Positions 13,276-18,499 of a stretch of 18,499 bases of DNA are shown here, piece after piece. Each line of letters starts with the position of its first letter. Position 1 is the first letter of the stretch. Under the pieces are notes generated by a model. It was not told where the DNA came from. It made no database searches and saw only the letters and a list, made by a program, of their open reading frames with translations. Source of the stretch: Lawsonibacter sp. (GTDB lineage Bacteria; Bacillota; Clostridia; Oscillospirales; Oscillospiraceae). Both the position numbers and the translations under genes were made by a program. The DNA lies in NCBI GenBank assembly GCA_020025455.1, contig JAHHSC010000019.1:1-18499 (forward strand). Direction: 5' to 3'.

Positions 13276-14589
13276 ATGGATTCAAGAGAAAAAACAGCGA
13301 ACGGCAAAGCCATTGCCCTGCTGCCCATCGGTATTTTCCTGATGCTGTACTTGGGCCTTGGCATCGCTTTGCATGATTTCTACAACATCCCCATCGTAGT
13401 TGTTTTTCTGATCGCCCTGCTGGCTGCCTTTCTCCAGAACCGGGAGCTGAGCTTTGAGGATAAGCTGGCTGTTGTGGCAAAGGGCGTGGGGGATAAGAAC
13501 ATCATCACAATGGTACTTATCTTTCTGGTGGCCGGCATCTTTGTGGGGGTCACCGGTCGTGACAGTGCGGAGGCGGTTGCCTATTTCCTGCTGTCCATCA
13601 CCCCGCCCTGGGCAGCCGTTGCTGTGCTGTTTATCGCGGCCTGCTTTGTCTCCACCGCCATGGGCACGTCCTGCGGCACCATCACCCTGATCGTACCGAT
13701 CGCTGTGGCCGTTTCCAACGTCTCCGGCTTCTCCCTGCCCCTGTGCATCGGCTCGGTTATGGGGGGCGCCATGTTTGGCGATAACCTGTCCTTCATTTCC
13801 GATACCACCATCGCAGCCTGCAACACGCAGGGCTGTGCTATGCGGGATAAGTTCTTTGCCAACTTCAAAATTGCGCTGCCCGCCGCCATCATTACTCTGG
13901 GCATGATCCTGTTTTCCTCGGTCAGCGCCAATGTCACCGCCATCGAGTGTCCTGACTACAATATGATGCTGCTGATCCCCTACCTGCTGGTCCTGGTGGG
14001 CGGCATTGCCGGCATGAACGTGTTTGTGGTGCTGCTGGTGGGTATCCTCTCCGGCGTGGGCATCACACTGGGTACCGGAACGGTGACTGCGGCATCGCTG
14101 CTGAAGAGCATGGGCGAGGGCGCTTCCGGTATGTACGAGACCATCATGGTCACCGTCCTGGTCTCCGCTATGTGCGGCCTTATCCGGGCTTACGGCGGCT
14201 TCGAGGCTCTGCTGCGCTTTATCCGCCGGGTGTTCAAGGGCCGTGTGGGCGGCCGGCTTGGTGTGGGCCTTTTGGTTGGCACCATGGATATTGCTACTGC
14301 AAACAACACGGTGGCGATCGTCATGGCCGGTCCTATTGCCAAGGAGATCAGTCAGGAGTACGGGATCAATCCCAAAGAGTCCGCTTCCCTGCTGGATACG
14401 TTCTCCTGCATTTTTCAGGGGATCATCCCTTACGGTGCACAGATGCTGCTGGCGGTTTCCGCTGCGGTTGAGCTGGGCGGCGTGGTGTCCGCGTTCGACA
14501 TCATGCCCAAGCTGTTTTACCCCTTTGTGCTGGCCGGTTGCAGCCTAATCTACATTCTGTTTGCTGCCGGAAAGCAGAAAAAACACTGA
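13276..14589 (+). CDS. NhaC-family secondary transporter
   Basis: This 437-residue integral membrane protein has about 11-12 hydrophobic segments, starting at residues 10-31 and 38-53. The charged loop GDNLSFISDTTIAA (near 168-181) within a membrane-embedded region is typical of the NhaC/ion-transporter superfamily; ATANNTVAIVMAGPIA near 340-355 is a second conserved half-membrane motif. Relatives include Na+/H+ antiporters and predicted amino-acid permeases such as the histidine transporter YuiF group. Because it lies a few kilobases from the hut genes it could bring in histidine or another amino acid with Na+ or H+, but it has its own promoter and terminator, so the substrate is open. The ATG at 13276 follows AAAGGAGA. 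Confidence 0.88.
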   Translation: MDSREKTANGKAIALLPIGIFLMLYLGLGIALHDFYNIPIVVVFLIALLAAFLQNRELSFEDKLAVVAKGVGDKNIITMVLIFLVAGIFVGVTGRDSAEAVAYFLLSITPPWAAVAVLFIAACFVSTAMGTSCGTITLIVPIAVAVSNVSGFSLPLCIGSVMGGAMFGDNLSFISDTTIAACNTQGCAMRDKFFANFKIALPAAIITLGMILFSSVSANVTAIECPDYNMMLLIPYLLVLVGGIAGMNVFVVLLVGILSGVGITLGTGTVTAASLLKSMGEGASGMYETIMVTVLVSAMCGLIRAYGGFEALLRFIRRVFKGRVGGRLGVGLLVGTMDIATANNTVAIVMAGPIAKEISQEYGINPKESASLLDTFSCIFQGIIPYGAQMLLAVSAAVELGGVVSAFDIMPKLFYPFVLAGCSLIYILFAAGKQKKH

Positions 14590-14616
14590 TGTTGCGCCAA
14601 ACGTAAATCGAACATG

Positions 14617-14647
14617 ACTGCCGCAGCTTGCTGCGGCAGTTATTTTT
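14617..14647 (+). terminator. Terminator of the NhaC-family gene
   Basis: A perfect 11-bp stem ACTGCCGCAGC (14617-14627) with 14630-14640 and a 2-base TT gap is followed by TATTTTT. It lies 27 bases past the stop codon. Confidence 0.93.
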
Positions 14648-14752
14648 AAAGAATTCTAAAATAGTTTGGAGAAAAAAAGGAATTTGCTCTTTGATTTCGT
14701 ATATATAAGTATAGGAGTAGTATGCACCTGATGAAACGGAAGGAGCGCATGC

Positions 14753-15757
14753 ATGACGTTACGAGAACAAACTCAGCGCAGAGAGAAAATCGTACTGTCT
14801 CCCCGGGCCTGCCGTGCGGAAAACAGCAGGGGGCGTACCAGAATGGAGGAAGCGTGTGATATTCGCACCTGCTTTCAGCGGGACACGGACCGCATCGTGT
14901 ACTCCAAGGCGTTTCGAAGGCTCATGCACAAGACTCAGGTGTTTTTGCAGCCGGAGGGCGACCACTACCGCACCCGCATGACCCACACGCTGGAGGTGAG
15001 CCGAATTGCTCGGACCATTGCCAGAGCGTTGGCACTCAACGAGGATCTGACCGAGGCCATCGCGTTGGGCCATGACCTGGGTCATACGCCTTTTGGACAT
15101 GCGGGAGAGCGGGTGCTGAATAAGCTGATGCCTGACGGGTTTGCCCACTACCGGCAGTCGGTCCGGGTGGTGGAGCGGCTGGAGAAGAATGGGGAGGGCT
15201 TGAATCTGACGTGGGAGGTCAGAAATGGTATTCTGTGCCACACCAGCGGCCAGCCTGCCGCCACGCTGGAGGGGCAGATCGTCCGCCTGGCCGACCATAT
15301 TGCCTATATCAATCACGATATTGAGGACGCACTCCGGGGCGGCGTGATCTTCCCCATGGATCTGCCGCTCACCGCCTGCCGTGTGCTGGGCTTTACCCAC
15401 CGGGACCGCATTGACACACTGGTGCGGGATGCCATCGAGGCCAGCGTGGACCGGGACCGTATCGCTCAGTCCCCTGAGGTGGAAGAGGCGATGAAGGAGC
15501 TGGAGCGCTTCATGTTCCAGTGTGTCTATACCAACCCCACCGTGAAGGGCGAGGAAGGAAAGGCCCAGGATATGCTGGAACAGCTTTTTCACTACTACCA
15601 TGAAAACCCGGATGATCTGCCCGATGATTTTCAGCGCATTCTGGCGGAAGAGGGGGTGGACCGCGCGGTGTGCGACTACATCGCCGGAATGACCGATCCC
15701 TATGCGGCGGCCCGGTTTCAGGAGCTGTTCATTCCAACGGGATGGACGGTGAAGTAA
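14753..15757 (+). CDS. dgt: dGTPase-family HD hydrolase (dNTP triphosphohydrolase)
   Basis: The 334-residue protein belongs to the HD-domain dNTPases that split dNTPs into nucleoside and triphosphate. Metal ligands fit H78 (RMTHTLEV), H107-D108 (ALGHDLGHTPFGHAGE) and D181 (RLADHIAYINHDIEDAL); R47 to R56 include the conserved DRIVYSKAFRRL start motif. The length fits the shorter dGTPase-like group rather than the 505-residue E. coli enzyme. The ATG at 14753 has GGAAGGAG 7 bases upstream. No convincing promoter was found: a TTTGCT/TAAGTA pair near 14683-14711 is poor. It precedes dnaG by 36 bases, the common clostridial dgt-dnaG-rpoD order, so it is probably transcribed with them. Confidence 0.93.
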   Translation: MTLREQTQRREKIVLSPRACRAENSRGRTRMEEACDIRTCFQRDTDRIVYSKAFRRLMHKTQVFLQPEGDHYRTRMTHTLEVSRIARTIARALALNEDLTEAIALGHDLGHTPFGHAGERVLNKLMPDGFAHYRQSVRVVERLEKNGEGLNLTWEVRNGILCHTSGQPAATLEGQIVRLADHIAYINHDIEDALRGGVIFPMDLPLTACRVLGFTHRDRIDTLVRDAIEASVDRDRIAQSPEVEEAMKELERFMFQCVYTNPTVKGEEGKAQDMLEQLFHYYHENPDDLPDDFQRILAEEGVDRAVCDYIAGMTDPYAAARFQELFIPTGWTVK

Positions 15758-15793
15758 CGGCGGCCTATTCTTAAAAGGAAGGAGAGAATTCGT

Positions 15794-17560
15794 TTGGCTA
15801 TACCGGATCAATTTTTGGACGAGCTGCTGGCCCGTACCGACATTGTGGACCTGGTGTCCGAATCGGTACGGCTGACCAAAAAGGGCAACAGCTACTGGGG
15901 CTGCTGTCCGTTCCACGGGGAAAAGACCCCGTCCTTCCACGTGCTGCCGGATCGGCAGTTTTACAAATGCTTTGGCTGCGGCAAGGGCGGCGGAGCCATC
16001 AATTTTGTGATGGAGATGGAAAACCTGTCCTTCCGGGACGCGGTGGAGGTGCTGGCCAAGCGGGTGGGCATGACGGTGCCGGATACCGGCGGCGGTCCTT
16101 CAGCCAGTGCCAAAGCGCGCAGAGAAAAGCTGCTGGAAATCAATAAGCAGGCGGCCAGAGCCTTCCACAAGTGGCTCTATGCGCAGGAGGGAGCACAGGG
16201 GCTGGACTATCTGCGCCGACGGGGGCTTGCCCAACGCACCCTGACAAATTTCGGCTTGGGCTTTGCGCCAAACCGCTGGGACGCCCTGCTGAACGAGCTG
16301 GCCGCCCAGGGCTATGACAAACGGGACCTGCTGGACGCGGGCCTTGCGGTGAGCAACAACGATGGACGAATCTATGACCGATTCCGCAATCGTGTCATGT
16401 TCCCGATCATCGACGTGCGGGGCAACGTGATTGGGTTCGGCGGCCGGGTCATGGATGACTCAAAGCCAAAATATCTAAACTCCCCGGATACGGCGGTCTA
16501 CAATAAGAGCCGCAATGTATTCGCCCTGAATATTGCGAAAAAGTCCAAGCTGGGCCGGGTCATTCTGACCGAGGGCTATATGGACACCATATCCCTTCAT
16601 CAAGCGGGCTTTGACAGTGCGGTGGCTTCGCTGGGCACATCGTTGACGGAGGAACACGCACAGCTGCTGTCCAAGTACTTTAAAGAGGCCATCATTGCCT
16701 ACGATGGTGACGGGGCCGGTATATCGGCGGCCCAGCGGGCGATCCCGCTGCTGGAGCGGGCTGGATTGCAGGTCCGCGTGCTGAAAATGCAGGGAGCCAA
16801 GGACCCGGATGAGTTTATCAAGGCCTTTGGCCGTGATGCCTTTGCCCATCTGCTGGATAAGAGCGAGAACCAGGTGGATTATCGCCTGGAGCAGATCCAG
16901 AAGAAATATGACCTGACAGACGACAGCCAGAAGGCGGCGTTTCTCCAGGAGGCGGCCCAGATGGTTTCTACCATCCACAGCCCCGTGGAGCGTGAGATCT
17001 ACGGCGGGCATGCGGCCAAAACGGCCGGAATCAACCCGGAGACGATGGCCCAGGAGGTGGAGCGGGCACGGAAAAGCCGGATGTGGAAGGCGAAGAAACA
17101 GCAGCAGCGCAGGGACTTGACCCCTGCCGCGCAGCTCCAGCCCCAACCGCGTGGCCTGCGCTATGAGAACATCCGCTCCGCCCGTGCGGAGGAGGGGATG
17201 ATCCGTCTGCTGCTGCTGGACCCCGGACTTTTGCCAAGCATGGGAACCCTGACTGGGCAGGAGTTCTCCTCGCCATTGCTGGGCAAGGTCTTTGACCTGC
17301 TTCGCAGCCGGGTGGAGAACCACCTAAGCACCCAGCTGGCCGCTTTGGCGGAGGATCTGACGGGAGAGGAAATGGACCATATGGCCCGTGTGGCCGCCCA
17401 GCCAGAGTCGGTATCCAACAGCGACCAATCCATTCAGGATTATACATCAATTATCCGCAGAGAAGCCCTCAAGAGGAGCGGGAAGCAGGAGGACGAACTG
17501 CTGCTGGCCGCACGAAAGAAATATCAAAAAAAGAAAGCATATATGGAGGAAACAACATGA
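15794..17560 (+). CDS. dnaG: DNA primase
   Basis: DnaG makes the RNA primers for lagging-strand and origin replication. The 588 residues give the usual domain order. An N-terminal CHC2 zinc finger has C38, H41, C59 and C62 (CCPFHGEKTPSF, FYKCFGCGKGG); the RNA-polymerase core follows, with the TOPRIM glutamate in ILTEGYMDTISLHQAGF (near 257-273) and the metal-binding AYDGDGAG near 302-309; a C-terminal helical region for helicase contact completes it. Translation starts at TTG (15794) with GGAAGGAGAG close upstream; no better ATG is available. It overlaps the rpoD start by ATGA, indicating translational coupling in the macromolecular-synthesis operon. Confidence 0.98.
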   Translation: MAIPDQFLDELLARTDIVDLVSESVRLTKKGNSYWGCCPFHGEKTPSFHVLPDRQFYKCFGCGKGGGAINFVMEMENLSFRDAVEVLAKRVGMTVPDTGGGPSASAKARREKLLEINKQAARAFHKWLYAQEGAQGLDYLRRRGLAQRTLTNFGLGFAPNRWDALLNELAAQGYDKRDLLDAGLAVSNNDGRIYDRFRNRVMFPIIDVRGNVIGFGGRVMDDSKPKYLNSPDTAVYNKSRNVFALNIAKKSKLGRVILTEGYMDTISLHQAGFDSAVASLGTSLTEEHAQLLSKYFKEAIIAYDGDGAGISAAQRAIPLLERAGLQVRVLKMQGAKDPDEFIKAFGRDAFAHLLDKSENQVDYRLEQIQKKYDLTDDSQKAAFLQEAAQMVSTIHSPVEREIYGGHAAKTAGINPETMAQEVERARKSRMWKAKKQQQRRDLTPAAQLQPQPRGLRYENIRSARAEEGMIRLLLLDPGLLPSMGTLTGQEFSSPLLGKVFDLLRSRVENHLSTQLAALAEDLTGEEMDHMARVAAQPESVSNSDQSIQDYTSIIRREALKRSGKQEDELLLAARKKYQKKKAYMEETT

Positions 17561-18499
17561 GCGTCAAAAAGACTGGTACCGTGCACACCATCACCGCAGA
17601 GCAGAAGGAGAAGATGGACAAGCAGGTCGATATCCGTACCCGCCTGGAGGCCGGAAAGCAGGAGATCATGAAAGTGGTAGGCGGCCTTCCGGGCGCGGAA
17701 AAGCTGGCCGAGCTGATTGAGAAGGGCAAGAAGAAGGGCAAGCTGTCCTCTGCTGAGCTGCTGGACGTGATGGAGGATATCGAGCTGAGCGCCGAGCAGA
17801 CCGACCAGATCTATGATATTCTGGAAAACCTGGGCATCTACAGCGTGGGCGATGACGATATCCCCGAGCTTTCTGACGACATCAATCCTCCTGCTGAGGG
17901 GCTGGAGGATCTGGGCGAGGAGGAGATCGTGGACCCCAATTCCATGGTTGACTCCTTTGGCACTGACGACCCGGTCCGTATGTATCTGAAAGAGATCGGC
18001 AAGGTGAACCTGCTGACCTCTGAGGAAGAGGTCACGCTGGCCCAGGCCATGGTGGCCGGGACCGCAGCCAAGGAACAGATGGAGGAACTGGAGAAGTCCG
18101 GCGAGGAGATTCCCGAAGAGCTTCGCACCGAGCTGAGAAAGGCCGTCAAGAAGGGCGAACGCGCCAAGCAGCGTCTGGCAGAGGCCAACCTGCGTCTGGT
18201 CGTCTCCATCGCCAAGCGCTATGTGGGCCGAGGCATGCAGTTCCTGGATCTGATCCAGGAGGGCAACCTGGGTCTGATCAAGGCGGTGGAGAAGTTCGAT
18301 TACACCAAGGGCTACAAGTTCTCCACCTACGCTACCTGGTGGATTCGTCAGGCCATTACCCGGGCCATTGCCGACCAGGCCCGCACCATCCGTATCCCCG
18401 TTCACATGGTGGAGACCATCAACAAGGTCATCCGTGTGTCCCGCCAGCTGCTGCAGGAGCTGGGCCACGATCCCAGCCCTGAGGAGATCGCCGAGGAGA
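17557..18499 (+). CDS. rpoD: Primary sigma factor (RpoD/SigA), 3' end outside window
   Basis: This is the vegetative sigma-70 factor that directs RNA polymerase to TTGACA/TATAAT promoters like those seen across the window. The visible 314 codons begin at ATG 17557 (after GGAGG, overlapping the dnaG stop) and run off the edge without a stop. A charged N-terminal region of about 137 residues (region 1.1 type, with an acidic stretch) leads into region 1.2 DPVRMYLKEIG (138-148). Region 2 (about 204-280) includes ANLRLVVSIAKRYVGRGMQF, LIQEGNLGLIKAVEKFDY and YKFSTYATWWIRQAITRAIA, with the -10 recognition part at the end. Region 3 begins at PVHMVETINKVIR. Regions 3-4 are beyond the window. Confidence 0.98.
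   Translation, partial: MSVKKTGTVHTITAEQKEKMDKQVDIRTRLEAGKQEIMKVVGGLPGAEKLAELIEKGKKKGKLSSAELLDVMEDIELSAEQTDQIYDILENLGIYSVGDDDIPELSDDINPPAEGLEDLGEEEIVDPNSMVDSFGTDDPVRMYLKEIGKVNLLTSEEEVTLAQAMVAGTAAKEQMEELEKSGEEIPEELRTELRKAVKKGERAKQRLAEANLRLVVSIAKRYVGRGMQFLDLIQEGNLGLIKAVEKFDYTKGYKFSTYATWWIRQAITRAIADQARTIRIPVHMVETINKVIRVSRQLLQELGHDPSPEEIAEE

Noticed and set aside
1..18499. Mobile elements, CRISPR arrays, toxin-antitoxin or phage-defence genes, tRNA and rRNA
   Set aside because: Looked for on both strands and at gene borders; no transposase, integrase, repeat-spacer pattern, or tRNA/rRNA signature was seen.

Overview
The window looks like chromosome of a Gram-positive anaerobe of the class Clostridia. 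A gut Oscillospiraceae-type organism is my best guess; this is inferred from gene content, GC-rich coding sequence with AT-rich promoters, strong AGGAGG-type ribosome sites, and the dgt-dnaG-rpoD gene order. I see no phage, transposon, CRISPR array, rRNA or tRNA.

Positions 1-9781 form a histidine-degradation and one-carbon folate region. fhs (formate-THF ligase, + strand) is followed by convergent minus-strand genes: hutU (urocanate hydratase), hutI (imidazolonepropionase) and an Lrp/AsnC regulator. A LysR-type regulator is divergent from hutU. Next come ftcD (glutamate formimidoyltransferase), fchA (formimidoyl-THF cyclodeaminase) and hutD, all on the + strand, with folC (folylpolyglutamate synthase) directly behind. 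Together these convert urocanate to glutamate plus methenyl-THF. Run in reverse, Fhs could release formate and make ATP from formyl-THF. Histidine ammonia-lyase (hutH) and the methenyl-THF cyclohydrolase (folD) are not in the window.

Positions 11095-14650 hold an apparent stress and transport segment: a structured, non-coding stretch after folC, a Crp/Fnr-type regulator (minus strand), a macro-domain protein, a two-iron superoxide reductase (desulfoferrodoxin) and an NhaC-family membrane transporter. Most of these have near-consensus sigma-A promoters and strong intrinsic terminators, so they are probably separate transcription units.

Positions 14753-18499 are housekeeping: a dGTPase-family HD hydrolase, DNA primase (dnaG, TTG start) and the primary sigma factor rpoD/sigA, which overlaps dnaG by ATGA and runs off the right edge.

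No clearly new multi-gene system is visible. The least-explained sequence is non-coding: a branched RNA-like fold after folC (about 11128-11247), the structured leader before ftcD, a terminator-like hairpin between fchA and hutD that leaves no room for a promoter, a short motif shared by the hutU and hutI leaders, and a 12-bp perfect inverted repeat upstream of fhs.
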